Positions 1-9,592 of a stretch of 64,000 bases of DNA are shown in pieces. Position numbers and translations under genes: made by a program. Source of the stretch: Rhabdobacter roseus (GTDB taxonomy: Bacteria; Bacteroidota; Bacteroidia; Cytophagales; Spirosomataceae); assembly GCF_014202275.1 (NCBI RefSeq), contig NZ_JACHGF010000002.1:62001-126000 (forward strand). Direction: 5' to 3'. The notes below the pieces were generated by a model. It was given only the letters and a program-made list of their open reading frames with translations. It ran no database searches and was not told where the DNA came from. Within the stretch, counting starts at the first letter, position 1. Each line of letters opens with the position of its first letter.

Positions 1-2
1 TT

Positions 3-3000
3 GCTACCTGCGCGCTGGCCATCGAGGGCGACAGCACGGCCCTCTACCTGGGCCAGACCCGGGCTTTGCACCTGGAGCGGCCGGGCGGGCTGACGGAGCC
101 CGTGGCCTGGAGCAGTTCCTACGCCCACTACGTCAGCAGTCTGACGGCCACCGACAGCACCGACAGCCGCAGCGGCGTGGACACGGTCTACGTGCGTCCC
201 GGGGCGGCGGGCACCTATACCTACGCGGTGCGCAGCAGCACCGACGCCAGCTGCTGGGCCGAGTACCGCCTGCGGGTCATCGACCAGGCCTGCGCCTGCG
301 AGGACTGCGACCTCCCGGCGGTGAAGGAGACCGACTACCCCAGCCTGGACGGCAGCCAGCCGCTGAGCGGTAGCCACAGCTACGTGGCCGAGAGCCTCTA
401 CCGCACGGCCGACGGCAGCTCGGTGAGCCAAACGGTGACCTACCTCGACGGGCTGGGACGGCCGGTGCAGCGGGTGCAGGTGCAGGCCGGGGGCTACGGG
501 CCGGGGGGCGCGGCTCCCACCGACCTGGTGCAGCCCATCGTCTACGACGCGCTGGGACGACAACCCCGGGAGTATCTGCCCTACGCCGGGGCCAGCAGCG
601 GGGGCCAGTTCGCGGCCGGGGCCGTCGCGGCCCAGGCCAGCTACTACGGCAGCACGCTGGGCAAGAGCGGGGCGGCCTACGCCCAGCTGCAGTACGAGGC
701 CTCCCCACTGAATCGGGTGGTGGCGCGCACCGCGCCGGGCAGCAGCCAGCCGGTCACCTACCGCTACCGGACCAACCGGGCCGGGGAGCTCTTCCGGCTG
801 CAGGTTGATTTTTCTACCGAGCCGCTGCGGGTGAGCACCTACGCGGCCGGGTCGCTGCGGGTGGTGGAAACCACCGACGAGGCGGGGCGGCCCACCACCG
901 AGTACCGGGATCTGTTCGACCGGGTGGTGGGCCAGGACGTGGGCGGACTGCGGACGCACTACGGCTACGACGCCCGCGGGCAGCTGCGATGCGTGGTGCC
1001 GCCGGGGGCCGTGCAGTTGCTCAGCGACGGGGCCAGCCTGGACCCCTTCGCCGGGGATTTGCTCTTCGCCTACCAATACGACGCGGAGGGCCGCCTGACG
1101 GCCAAGAAAGTACCCGGATCGGGCAGCAGCACGATGACCTACACCAGCCGGGACCTGCTGGATACCAGCACTGACGCCAAGGGGCAGGTGCTGAGCTACA
1201 CCTACGACACCCTGAACCGGGCGGTGACCGTCTCGCTGAACGGGCAGGAGATCACCCACCACTACTACGATACCTACCCCAGCGACGATTTCGAGGCCAG
1301 CCACGCCTTCGGGCAGGCCCGCAAGACCAACACCACGGGCCTGGCTACGGCCACCGACCAGCGAGTGCTGGGCAGCAGCACGCTGCTGCGCACGAGCACC
1401 TACTACGACGCCGAGGGACGGGTAATCCAACTCTCATCCCAGAATCACAAAGGGAGCGTGGACCGCAGCTCCCTAAAGCTGGATTTTAGCGGGCAGGTGC
1501 TCGAAGAGCGGCAGACGACCCGGGGGCTGACGCTACTGACGCGCCGCTCCTACGACCGGGGCGGGCGCGCCAAGGCGATCTGCCAGCAGGTCTACGACGA
1601 GCAGACGCCCGAGGCGGGCAAGTACTGGGAGCCCGTGGGGCGCTACGCCTACAACGGCATCGGGGAGCTGACGGGCAAGACGCTGGGCTGTGGCATCCAG
1701 CGGGTAGACTACGCCTACAACCTGCGGGGCTGGCTCACCAGGATGAACGATCCGGCGCAGCTGGCGGCGGGCAAGGACTTCTTCGGCATGAGCCTGACCT
1801 ACGACGCGGTGGGCAACATCAGCGGCTGGCAGTACCGCTCGGCGCAGCGGACGGGCCCCTACACCGAGGCGTTTTCGGTGACGGCCAAGGAGCTCTACCA
1901 GTACGGCTTCACCTACGACAACCTCTACCGGCTCAAAACGGCGGGGCTGACCAAGGCCGGAGCGCCGGTCTATGCCCTGGGTGGAACGGACAACGGGGCC
2001 ATGGACTACGATGCCAACGGGAACATCACCAGCCTGCGGCGCAGCTTTCAGGGCAGCGTGGTGGATGAGCTCAGCTACGTCTATACGACGGGCTCCAATC
2101 AATTAGCGTCGGTGGCCGACGGGGGTACCAATCCTTCCACGCCCAACGAGTTCTTCGGCAGCAACGCCAGCTACGGCTACGATGCCAACGGGAATCTCAT
2201 CAGCGACAGCGGCAAGGGCATCAGTAGCATCAGCTACAACTACCTGAACCTGCCGCAGGCGGTCACCCAGGGCAGTCAGACGATCGGCTACACCTACGAG
2301 GCGGGGGGACAAAAGCTCAAAGCGGATTTTGGCAGCGGGAAGGTCTACGACTACGTGGCCGGGCTGGTGTACGTCAACGACAGCCTGGAGTTTATCCCCA
2401 CGGCGGAGGGAAGAATCCTGCCGCCGGGACGGGCGGTGAACCCGGGTGATACGGTTACGAACAAATTTTACCGCTACGAGTACCAACTTAAAGATCATTT
2501 GGGTAATTTAAGGGTGGCGTGCCGCTGTGAGGAGAAGCCTAATGCCACGATGCCTTCTGAGGCCTACGTGCCGATCGTAGTACAGGAGAACCATTACGAT
2601 CCCTGGGGCTTGAGTTTACCGCTGGATACGCTGATAGGCAGTCCTGCGGACCGCTTTACCTATAACGGCAAGGAGAAGCAGGGGGAACTGGGTTGGCTGG
2701 ATTACGGAGCCCGGATGTATGATGCGCAGCTTGGTAGGTGGGGTGTCATTGATCCAATGGCGGAGAAGTACTATTCATTTTCTCTCTATAATTATTCGTT
2801 AAATGATCCTATTTTATTAAATGATATAGATGGTAGAGATATTGATGTAAGTAGATTTAATAGTAAAGAAGAGCAGGAAATTCTGCGAAAGTTTCTTACA
2901 ACTAAAGAAGGGTACTCATTTTTTGCCCAGTTTGCTAATAAAGGGGATAAAGTTGCTGGGGTGATATTCAAAGCAACAGGATCACATGCAAAAGATTTAT

Positions 3001-3482
3001 TGGTTATACAGTCCACTGATCATGTCCACATGGTATACGATAATGGGCAAACTCAGACCTTTGAGCGGAAAAACCCTGCTGAAAATACTGATCGCCCTGG
3101 AAGCAATTACGGAAAAGACCTTCAATATGCTGATAAAAATACGGATGCAAGTAAAGGCATTATTCATCTGATCCGTATAAACAAAGGACAAGATGATGTA
3201 TTTAAGTTACATACTTTATCCCATGAATCATTTGTCCACGTACAGGAGGACATAAACAGATTAAGTACTTTGCAAAGTGATGGTTCAATTAGACCAGGTA
3301 CTATGAAGTATATCGATCAACTCCGAGCAATAGGAGAAAGTGCTATATCGGATCATAATAAATTAGGACAAGGGAGAATTTCGAGTTATAGGAATATAAG
3401 TGCTCAATTAGATAAACTTAATAATACTAAAGTTTATACTGAGTTGTACAATAAAGATGTAAGAAATCATGGCAAGAGGTAA
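3..3482 (+). CDS. RHS-repeat polymorphic toxin protein, 5' end outside the window
   Basis: The frame is open to the left window edge, so the gene begins upstream; a TTG at 66 is only the first possible internal start. After an N-terminal region comes a DUF6443-type segment (TYLDGLGRPVQRV), many YD/RHS repeats, and the core-end signature at 2600-2800 (YDPWGLSLPL, then RFTYNGKEKQGELGW, then GARMYDAQLGRWGVIDP). The last 210 or so residues, from about 2820, are AT-rich and form a variable toxin tip, while the rhs body is GC-rich; this composition break is typical of exchangeable RHS tips. The tip contains HESFVH, an HExxxH arrangement that could bind metal, but I do not recognise the family. RHS proteins form a shell around the toxin, which is released into rival cells. 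The next gene overlaps its 3' end and is a plausible cognate partner. Confidence 0.9.
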   Translation, partial: ATCALAIEGDSTALYLGQTRALHLERPGGLTEPVAWSSSYAHYVSSLTATDSTDSRSGVDTVYVRPGAAGTYTYAVRSSTDASCWAEYRLRVIDQACACEDCDLPAVKETDYPSLDGSQPLSGSHSYVAESLYRTADGSSVSQTVTYLDGLGRPVQRVQVQAGGYGPGGAAPTDLVQPIVYDALGRQPREYLPYAGASSGGQFAAGAVAAQASYYGSTLGKSGAAYAQLQYEASPLNRVVARTAPGSSQPVTYRYRTNRAGELFRLQVDFSTEPLRVSTYAAGSLRVVETTDEAGRPTTEYRDLFDRVVGQDVGGLRTHYGYDARGQLRCVVPPGAVQLLSDGASLDPFAGDLLFAYQYDAEGRLTAKKVPGSGSSTMTYTSRDLLDTSTDAKGQVLSYTYDTLNRAVTVSLNGQEITHHYYDTYPSDDFEASHAFGQARKTNTTGLATATDQRVLGSSTLLRTSTYYDAEGRVIQLSSQNHKGSVDRSSLKLDFSGQVLEERQTTRGLTLLTRRSYDRGGRAKAICQQVYDEQTPEAGKYWEPVGRYAYNGIGELTGKTLGCGIQRVDYAYNLRGWLTRMNDPAQLAAGKDFFGMSLTYDAVGNISGWQYRSAQRTGPYTEAFSVTAKELYQYGFTYDNLYRLKTAGLTKAGAPVYALGGTDNGAMDYDANGNITSLRRSFQGSVVDELSYVYTTGSNQLASVADGGTNPSTPNEFFGSNASYGYDANGNLISDSGKGISSISYNYLNLPQAVTQGSQTIGYTYEAGGQKLKADFGSGKVYDYVAGLVYVNDSLEFIPTAEGRILPPGRAVNPGDTVTNKFYRYEYQLKDHLGNLRVACRCEEKPNATMPSEAYVPIVVQENHYDPWGLSLPLDTLIGSPADRFTYNGKEKQGELGWLDYGARMYDAQLGRWGVIDPMAEKYYSFSLYNYSLNDPILLNDIDGRDIDVSRFNSKEEQEILRKFLTTKEGYSFFAQFANKGDKVAGVIFKATGSHAKDLLVIQSTDHVHMVYDNGQTQTFERKNPAENTDRPGSNYGKDLQYADKNTDASKGIIHLIRINKGQDDVFKLHTLSHESFVHVQEDINRLSTLQSDGSIRPGTMKYIDQLRAIGESAISDHNKLGQGRISSYRNISAQLDKLNNTKVYTELYNKDVRNHGKR

Positions 3483-3969
3483 TTATTTATGTTTAATTTA
3501 TTTGATTTTCACAAATTTAATATTTCTTAATTGTGGGAGTAATATAAGAGGACAGGAGAATGTTCTAGCCTTTGATACATTATCGGATGGTAGGCTATTA
3601 ATTTCTGGTATGCTTATAAATGGAAAAAAAAACGGGGTCTGGAATAGCTATTATGATAATGGACAGTTTCAATTTGTAGAAACGTACATTAATGATACAC
3701 TAAATGGACCTTGGATCTCTTATAGGGATAATGGCAATATCTTTACATTGGGGGAATTCAAAAATAATCTTGAAGAAGGGGAATGGTTACATTTCGGAGA
3801 GTATCCTAATCATATTGCTGTGAAGCGGTATTATTCTAATGGTAAAAAGATAGGGACATGGGAATACTATGATCATCATGGTCGTCTGGAATTGAAGATC
3901 AAATACGGTAAAAATGAGGTTGAAGAAATACTGGTGGACAACCGAATGCCTGTGCCAGATCAACAATAA
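3469..3969 (+). CDS. YwqK-type MORN-repeat lipoprotein, likely immunity partner of the RHS tip
   Basis: This protein of 166 residues begins with a hydrophobic stretch ending in a lipobox (LIFLNC), so it is probably an envelope lipoprotein with the cysteine near residue 22. The body is a row of MORN-like units (NGKKNGVWNSYYDNGQ, NGPWISYRDNG, GEWLHFGEY, GKKIGTWEYYD), the pattern of proteins annotated as YwqK-family antitoxins. Its ATG lies inside the 3' end of the rhs gene, overlapping by 14 bases, so the two are co-translated. This arrangement suggests protection against the toxin tip encoded immediately upstream; that role is inferred from position and family. Confidence 0.75.
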   Translation: MARGNYLCLIYLIFTNLIFLNCGSNIRGQENVLAFDTLSDGRLLISGMLINGKKNGVWNSYYDNGQFQFVETYINDTLNGPWISYRDNGNIFTLGEFKNNLEEGEWLHFGEYPNHIAVKRYYSNGKKIGTWEYYDHHGRLELKIKYGKNEVEEILVDNRMPVPDQQ

Positions 3970-4100
3970 TTGTATGGCGTTTCATTGTCTAGAGATGATT
4001 ATGAGGGAATACGCATAAATATCATATATGCCTACGACTTGCGGGCCAAGTCAAGGCCGGAGCGCCGGTCTATGCCCTGGGCGGAACGGACAACGGGGCC

Positions 4101-5585
4101 ATGAGCTACGATGCCAACGGGAACATCACCAGCCTGCGGCGCAGCTTTCAGGGCAGCGTGGTGGATGATCTCAGCTATGCCTATACGACGGGCTCCAACC
4201 GCTTAGCGTCGGTGGCCGACGGGGGTACCAATCCTTCTACCCCGAACGAGTTTTTCGGTAGCAACGCCAGCTACGGCTACGATGCCAACGGGAATTTGAT
4301 CAGTGACAGCGGCAAGGGCATCAGCAGCATCAGCTACAACCATTTGAACCTGCCGCAGGCGGTCACCCAGGGCAGCCAGACGATCGGTTACACCTACGGA
4401 GCCGGGGGGCAGAAGCTCAAAGCCGATTTTGGTAATGGGAAGGTCTACGATTACATCGCCGGGCTGGTGTACGTCAACGACAGCCTGGAATTTATCCCCA
4501 CGGCCGAGGGAAGAATCCTGCCGCCGGGAAGGGCGGTGAATCCGGGTGATACGGTTACGAACAAATTTTACCGCTACGAGTACCAACTTAAAGATCATAT
4601 GGGCGGGCGGCGTTCCGCTAACTTGCGTATCGCGTGCCGGTGCGGGGAGCAGGAGAATGCCACGACGCCTTCTCAGGCCTACGCGCCGATTGCGGTGCAG
4701 GAGAATCACTATGATCCCTGGGGCTTGAGCTTGCCGCTGAATGCCCAGGCTGAGTGGGTAGCGGGTAGTCCGGCCGACCGTTTTACCTACAACGGCAAAG
4801 AGAAGCAGGGGGAGTTGGGTTGGCATGACTATGGAGCCCGGATGTACGATGCCCAGATTGGTAGGTGGGGGGTGGTCGATCCGCTGGCGGATTCTGCCAG
4901 GAGATTTAGTCCTTATGCTTATGGATTTAATAATCCAATACGCTTTGTTGATCCTGACGGCCGAATGGGCGATGATCCTCAGGATGGGTGGTTGCAAAAG
5001 CTGCTTAATTATTTTGGCTTTTTAGCGCAACCCCAATCTGAGCAAGAGGCCCAGATGTATGCCAGTAGGCAGGAGCAACTCTCGACGGTCTCTACAAGGT
5101 TGCAGGAAGGGGGAGAATCATTACGGAAAAAGGTAGCGTATGTTCCCCTCTTGGGTTCTGCTTCAGAACTCAGCCATGCCGCTGTAGAAAAAGATAATAC
5201 CCAGATTATGGTTAATACTATCTTTTTGGGGTTGGATGCTTTACCTATAACAAATGCCGCTAATGGGGGAAGTAATATAGCATTGGGTGTAAGAGAACAC
5301 CTTGGTGGCTTTGCAAAAAAAGTTGGAGGTAGTACTTGGGAAACATGGGGAACTAAAAACTTCCAAACACAATTCTTAGAAACAATAAATAATCCAGCAA
5401 ATAAAATTCACTTTAACCTTGATGGAGTGGGTAATGTTTGGAAAGCGGTCAGTGATGGTGCCAAAGGATTTGGAAAAAGTCTACATGTTACAAGCTGGGA
5501 ACTACATCAAATATATTCTAATCCTGATGCATTAGGAAGAACAATATTTTATCAAGGTGGAAAAGTAGTGCCGAATCCATTTTAA
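4101..5585 (+). CDS. Orphan RHS core plus toxin-tip cassette 1
   Basis: Homology to the upstream rhs gene begins abruptly at about 4052 (equivalent to 1952) and continues through the core end (RMYDAQIGRWGVVDPLAD). The first ATG, 4101, lies inside the rhs core and there is no signal peptide, promoter or ribosome site, so this is probably a silent cassette that could replace the expressed tip by recombination. The unique C-terminal 220 residues start near 4940 and are AT-rich toward the end. They include a helical pre-toxin region (LPITNAANGGSNIALGVREH) and end in FYQGGKVVPNPF. I do not recognise the toxin family. One difference from the parent is an 18-base insertion (MGGRRSANL in place of LGNL). 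A likely immunity gene follows after 13 bases. Confidence 0.75.
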   Translation: MSYDANGNITSLRRSFQGSVVDDLSYAYTTGSNRLASVADGGTNPSTPNEFFGSNASYGYDANGNLISDSGKGISSISYNHLNLPQAVTQGSQTIGYTYGAGGQKLKADFGNGKVYDYIAGLVYVNDSLEFIPTAEGRILPPGRAVNPGDTVTNKFYRYEYQLKDHMGGRRSANLRIACRCGEQENATTPSQAYAPIAVQENHYDPWGLSLPLNAQAEWVAGSPADRFTYNGKEKQGELGWHDYGARMYDAQIGRWGVVDPLADSARRFSPYAYGFNNPIRFVDPDGRMGDDPQDGWLQKLLNYFGFLAQPQSEQEAQMYASRQEQLSTVSTRLQEGGESLRKKVAYVPLLGSASELSHAAVEKDNTQIMVNTIFLGLDALPITNAANGGSNIALGVREHLGGFAKKVGGSTWETWGTKNFQTQFLETINNPANKIHFNLDGVGNVWKAVSDGAKGFGKSLHVTSWELHQIYSNPDALGRTIFYQGGKVVPNPF

Positions 5586-5598
5586 AAAAGGAGATATT

Positions 5599-5991
5599 AT
5601 GAATAAGGACATTTTTAATTCAGACAGGGATTTTACTGTTTTTGATTATTTTATTAGTCATGGACAGTTATTAATTAGATCAAAGAAAGGAGATAATCAA
5701 AAATGTAATATTGACATCATTTTCTTTGACACAACATTCCTACAATTGTTTACAATGTTATATGGTTTGACAATAAGGGTAGTCAACAAAGATGATTTCA
5801 TTAAGTACGATTCTGTTAATAAGTATCTCAGTTATGATAACAGTAATTTATTTGAGATAATAAGTGGTAATGAGAAATACTATATTGCGGCATCATTTGT
5901 TAAAGTTTTTGAAAATGAATTAGAATTTAATGAAACGAGTTTAGGGATGATTCATAAAGGTCGAGAGAAAGAGATAGCAGGAAGCCGCTAA
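5599..5991 (+). CDS. Probable immunity protein for cassette 1, 3' end possibly recombined
   Basis: This encodes an AT-rich 130-residue protein with no recognised family and no signal peptide, preceded by a good ribosome site (AAAAAGGAGA). It directly follows the toxin tip of cassette 1, the usual place of an immunity gene. The last residues (REKEIAGSR) are suspicious: from about 5970 the DNA is shared with the 5' edge of a decayed colicin-D-like toxin tip read in another frame. The original 3' end may therefore have been replaced during cassette shuffling. Function is inferred from position only. Confidence 0.6.
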   Translation: MNKDIFNSDRDFTVFDYFISHGQLLIRSKKGDNQKCNIDIIFFDTTFLQLFTMLYGLTIRVVNKDDFIKYDSVNKYLSYDNSNLFEIISGNEKYYIAASFVKVFENELEFNETSLGMIHKGREKEIAGSR

Positions 5992-6240
5992 GGGGATAAA
6001 GGCTAGTAGTAAAGTATTATTAAACATGTTAAGACAGCTACAAGCTAAGTTCAAACACGCTGTAGACTTTGGAATTACAGACAATTGGAATAAAGCTGCA
6101 TCAGGCAGGTTTAACTCAGCAATTAATCAGTAATCATTCTGTGTAAGTTCAAACTATTAATGGAACATATAGGGGACAACCTGTAATTCACTATGTCAAT
6201 CCAAATATTGGATTGAATGTAATACTAATTCAGGATTGAG
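5978..6240 (+). pseudogene. Decayed colicin-D-like RHS toxin tip
   Basis: Reading from 5978 gives a frame of about 50 codons with LQAKFKHAVDFGITDNWN and GRFNSAINQ, ending in TAA near 6133. After a frameshift the match resumes with INGTYRGQPVIHYVNPN and GLNVI, ending at TGA near 6240. Together these resemble the small C-terminal colicin-D-type RNase domain found at the end of many RHS and CdiA proteins, as I recall the family. The rhs core that should precede it is absent, there is an internal stop and frameshift, and the last part of the domain is missing. It is therefore a dead fragment of a former tip. Confidence 0.6.
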
Positions 6241-6373
6241 GTGGCGTATTTTTTAGGTAAGGAAAACAAGTTAAAGAGATTACATTACCTACTTTCTCGA
6301 ATAGTTCCTGGACAATATTCTTGATCTTTGCTTGTGCTTGTTCTAGACTTTCAAATACCCCGAGGAAGGCAAG

Positions 6374-8213
6374 TACGCGGGGCTGGCTCACGAAGATGAA
6401 CGATCCGGCGCAGCTGGCGGCGGGCAAGGACTTTTTCGGCATGAGCCTGAACTACGACGCGGTGGGCAACATCAGCGGCTGGCAGTACCGCTCGGCGCAG
6501 CGGACGGGCAGCTATGCCGATGCGTTTTCGGTGACGGCCAAGGAGCTCTACCAGTACAGCTTCACCTACGACAACCTCTACCGGCTCAAAACGGCGGGGC
6601 TGACCAAGGCCGGAGCGCCGGTGTATGCCCTGGGCGGAACGGACAACGGGGCCATGGACTACGATGCCAACGGGAACATCGTCAGCCTGCGGCGCAGCTT
6701 CCAGGGCAGCGTGGTGGATGAGCTCAGCTACGTCTATGCCGCGGGCTCCAACCGCTTAGCGTCGGTGGCCGACGGGGGTACCAATCCTTCTACCCCGAAC
6801 GAGTTTTTCGGTAGCAACGCCAGCTACGGCTACGATGCCAACGGGAATTTGATCAGTGACAGCGGCAAGGGCATCAGCAACATCGCGTACAACTACCTGA
6901 ACCTGCCGCAGGCGGTCACCAAGGGCAGTCAGACGATCGGCTACACCTATGATGCGGGGGGCCAGAAGCTCAAAGCGGATTTTGGTAGTGGCAAGGTCTA
7001 CGACTACATCGCCGGGCTGGTGTACGTCAACGACAGCCTGGAGTTTATCCCCACGGCCGAGGGAAGAATCCTGCCGCCGGGCCGAGCGGTGAACCCGCCG
7101 CTCAACGACGAGGCGGGGGTACCGGCGGGCGTAGCCAACACGTTCTACCGCTACGAGTATCAATTACGGGATCATTTGGGTAACTTGCGTATCGCCTGCC
7201 GCTGCGGAGAACGGGAGAATGCTGTGACTCCTTCCCAGGCCTACGCACCGATCGTGGTGCAGGAAAATCACTACGATCCCTGGGGCTTGAGCTTGCCGCT
7301 GAATGCCCAGACTGAGTGGGTAGCGGGTAGCCCTGCCGACCGCTTTACCTACAATGGAAAAGAGAAGCAGGGGGAGCTGGGCTGGCATGACTATGGAGCC
7401 CGGATGTACGATGCCCAGATTGGTAGGTGGGGCGTGGTGGATCCGTTAGCGGAGAAGAGAGAATGGCTCTCCCCATACAATTATGTGCAGAACAATCCTA
7501 TTTTAAGGGTTGACCCAGATGGTGCTTTTGATTTTGTACAAAGGGGGGATGGAAGTATCTATTGGGACAAAAATGCGAACTCCCAGGCAACAACCAAGCA
7601 GGGAGAAACCTATTTGGGTACATCATTGAATTTTACATTTAATAGTTATATTAATAATACTTTTGATGGTCCACAACCACCGTGGGATGTTACTGGGGAT
7701 AAATTGACTTCTACTATTATTGTGACGGGTAATGAGGCTGCGGACGGGAGCCTAACTTCGGTTGATATTAAATCATCATATTCCATTGGAGAAACCGGAG
7801 GTATAGCTATGTTCAAAGGCCGTGATTATTTTCCCGGACTAGGAGGTGATCAAAATAAGGCGATTGATATCAAGGGTATGAAAGGGGGAACAGTTACGTT
7901 TGAACAGCATGCGAGCGTACCGGGAATTGAGGCTGCTGGTTTGAGTCTTTTAGGCTACGATGTTGTCAATGTTGCTCAAAAAGCTACTTTTAATTTGTCT
8001 GGAAATAAACTTTCCGTTACGGCGAGCACTGATGTTTTTCCGTCCGCTACTCTATCGGTAAACGGTAAGCAATTGTTCCAATACAACCAACCCTCATTTA
8101 AAGCTACACATGGACGTGGTTCAAGCTATACAGATAATGGAACCGGGGGAGCCGTCACTAATGACATTCAGAGGAGACCTACACCAAGTTTTCACACAAG
8201 ATACAAGAAGTAA
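6374..8213 (+). CDS. Orphan RHS core plus toxin-tip cassette 2
   Basis: Rhs homology starts abruptly at about 6374 (GWLTKMNDPAQLAAG, equivalent to 1727 in the parent). It runs through the core end (RMYDAQIGRWGVVDPLAEK) near 7450. An ATG at 6321 is in frame but lies in unrelated DNA, so true expression is doubtful. One variable linker carries an insertion relative to the parent (NPPLNDEAGVPAGVANTFY). The tip from about 7500 is AT-rich, about 235 residues, rich in beta-prone Thr/Ser/Gly segments, and ends in RRPTPSFHTRYKK. I do not recognise a catalytic motif. Like cassette 1 it lacks the export and shell N-terminus and is probably a silent donor; a membrane immunity-like gene begins one base after its stop. 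Confidence 0.75.
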
Positions 8214-8214
8214 T

Positions 8215-8598
8215 ATGAAGACGGCAAGAATATTTTCAAAGTTTTCGGGATATATTTTGATAAAATGGGTCTGCTTCTATTTATATCAGTTTCTTGAGAG
8301 TAGAAATTCATGGAATTGGGAAAAAGTAAATTCTAGGGAAGATGCTTTGTTTACCGCTTGGATGTTATTAGCTCTGCCAATACTCGAAATTCTTATTCTT
8401 ATTTTCCCATTCCAACTGGCCCTAAAGCAAAAAGGAATAATAGCATTATTCATCCTTTTGCTAACCTTTTCATTTGAATTTGCAATTGGTTGGTATGCGA
8501 CTAACCAGCGTTTTGCAACATGGATGATTATAAAATTATTCTTTAGTGTAGCTCTTTTCTACATTTTCTATAAAAAAGAGATATGGATAAATGGGTAA
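8215..8598 (+). CDS. Small membrane protein, probable immunity partner of cassette 2
   Basis: The ATG at 8215 follows the cassette 2 stop by one base and gives a 127-residue protein. A longer in-frame start at 8110 lies inside the toxin tip and is unlikely. Several hydrophobic stretches (AWMLLALPILEILILIFPF, GIIALFILLLTFSFEFAIG, LFFSVALFYIFY) predict three to four membrane helices, and the C-terminus is basic. Membrane immunity proteins usually guard against toxins acting at the inner membrane, but nothing in the sequence identifies the target. The role is inferred from tight coupling with the upstream toxin tip. Confidence 0.6.
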   Translation: MKTARIFSKFSGYILIKWVCFYLYQFLESRNSWNWEKVNSREDALFTAWMLLALPILEILILIFPFQLALKQKGIIALFILLLTFSFEFAIGWYATNQRFATWMIIKLFFSVALFYIFYKKEIWING

Positions 8599-8624
8599 GC
8601 AAAATACATTTCGTCAAATAGCCT

Positions 8625-8648
8625 AAGCCCCAGAATGCCCGGGGCTTT
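8625..8648 (+). terminator. Intrinsic terminator after cassette 2
   Basis: AAGCCCC at 8625-8631 pairs with GGGGCTT at 8641-8647 around a 9-base loop and runs into CTTTTAGC. It lies 27 bases after the immunity-like gene. Confidence 0.6.
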
Positions 8649-8655
8649 TAGCTTA

Positions 8656-8814
8656 TCAGAGTGCCGCAATATTTTTAAGTTTTGCGGCCTTGATCAGGTT
8701 GTCAATTGTATAGAGGATATTGTTTTTATCTTTCTCGGAGAGGTTTTCGATTTCCTGTAGGTGTTGCAGGTTCTTTTTATCAAGCACCATGTTTTCGGAT
8801 TTGCCCAGCAGGTA
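8656..8814 (-). pseudogene. 3' fragment of an XRE-type regulator
   Basis: On the minus strand the last 50 or so codons of a helix-turn-helix regulator are visible. They contain NMVLDKKNLQHLQEIENL and DKNNILYTIDNLIKAAKLKN before a stop at 8656-8658. That is the typical C-terminus of small Bacteroidota XRE proteins. The DNA-binding N-terminus is missing because rhs core sequence begins at about 8818. It is a truncated relic created when rhs DNA recombined here. Confidence 0.55.
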
Positions 8815-8817
8815 GCC

Positions 8818-9258
8818 AATACTTTCTACCGCTACGAATACCAACTTAAAGATCATTTGGGTAATTTAAGGGTGGCATGCCGCTGTGAGGAGAAGCCTAA
8901 TGCCACGGCCTTCCCAGGCCTACGCGCCGATCGTGGTTCAGGAGAACCACTACGATCCCTGGGGGCTGAGTTTACCGCTGGATACGCTGATAGGTAGTCC
9001 AACCGATCGCTTTACCTACAACGGCAAGGAGAAGCAGGGGGAACTGGGCTGGCTGGATTACGGGGCTAGGATGTATGATGCCCAGATTGGTAGGTGGGGT
9101 GTTGTGGATCCCTTGGCACATATGAGAGTGTCTTTAACTCCCTACAACTTCGTAAGTAATAATCCGATATTTAGAATTGATCCGACAGGAGCTTTGGACT
9201 ATCCTATTTATGGGAAAGATGGCACGTATTTGGGAGATGATGGTAGAACTGGAGGGGA
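8818..9258 (+). pseudogene. RHS core fragment with truncated tip (remnant 3)
   Basis: Starting abruptly with FYRYEYQLKDHLGNLRVAC, this matches the parent rhs from about 2468 to the core end (GARMYDAQIGRWGVVDPLAH) near 9115. A two-base deletion around 8905 shifts the frame relative to the parent. Only about 45 codons of a variable tip remain (NPIFRIDPTGALDYPIYGKD) before another rhs fragment is joined in frame. It cannot encode a complete toxin. Confidence 0.7.
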
Positions 9259-9270
9259 TTTGGCTTTTAT

Positions 9271-9592
9271 CGGGGAGCTGACGGGCAAGACGCTGGGCTG
9301 CGGCATCCAGCGGGTGGACTACGCCTACAACCTGCGGGGCTGGCTCACGAAGGTGAACGATCTGGCGCAGCTGGCGGCGGGCAAGGACTTTTTCGGGATG
9401 AGCCTGAGCTACGACGCGGTGGGCAACATCAGCGGCTGGCAGTACCGCTCGGCGCAGCGCACGGGCAGCTATGCCGAGGCGTTTTCGGTGACGGCCAAAG
9501 AGCTCTACCAATACGGCTTCACCTACGACAACCTCTACCGGCTCAAAACGGCGGGGGTGACCAAGGCCGGAGCGCCGGTCTACGCGCGTCGG
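9271..9592 (+). pseudogene. RHS core fragment (remnant 4), cut by the IS21-like remnant
   Basis: This piece matches parent positions of about 1660-1970 (IGELTGKTLGCGIQRVDYAY to GVTKAGAPVYA). It is fused in frame to the short tip of remnant 3. It ends at about 9590, where minus-strand transposase sequence begins. The order, a core-end fragment followed by a core-middle fragment, cannot arise by simple deletion of one gene; it points to repeated recombination between rhs copies. Confidence 0.7.

Noticed and set aside
277-708. Long minus-strand frame inside the rhs gene
   Set aside because: It is an antisense shadow of GC-rich codons, with no family signature; the same holds for many frames opposite SusC, lanB and the backbone genes.
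3020-3250. HESFVH as a proof of a metalloprotease tip
   Set aside because: HExxxH differs from the standard HExxH spacing and no third ligand motif is evident, so only a possible metal site is claimed.
6230-6442. Minus-strand frame FLGVFESLEQAQAKIKNIVQ between cassettes 1 and 2
   Set aside because: It looks protein-like for about 45 codons and may be a relic of an inverted gene, but its start lies in rhs core sequence and no family is recognised, so it is not called.
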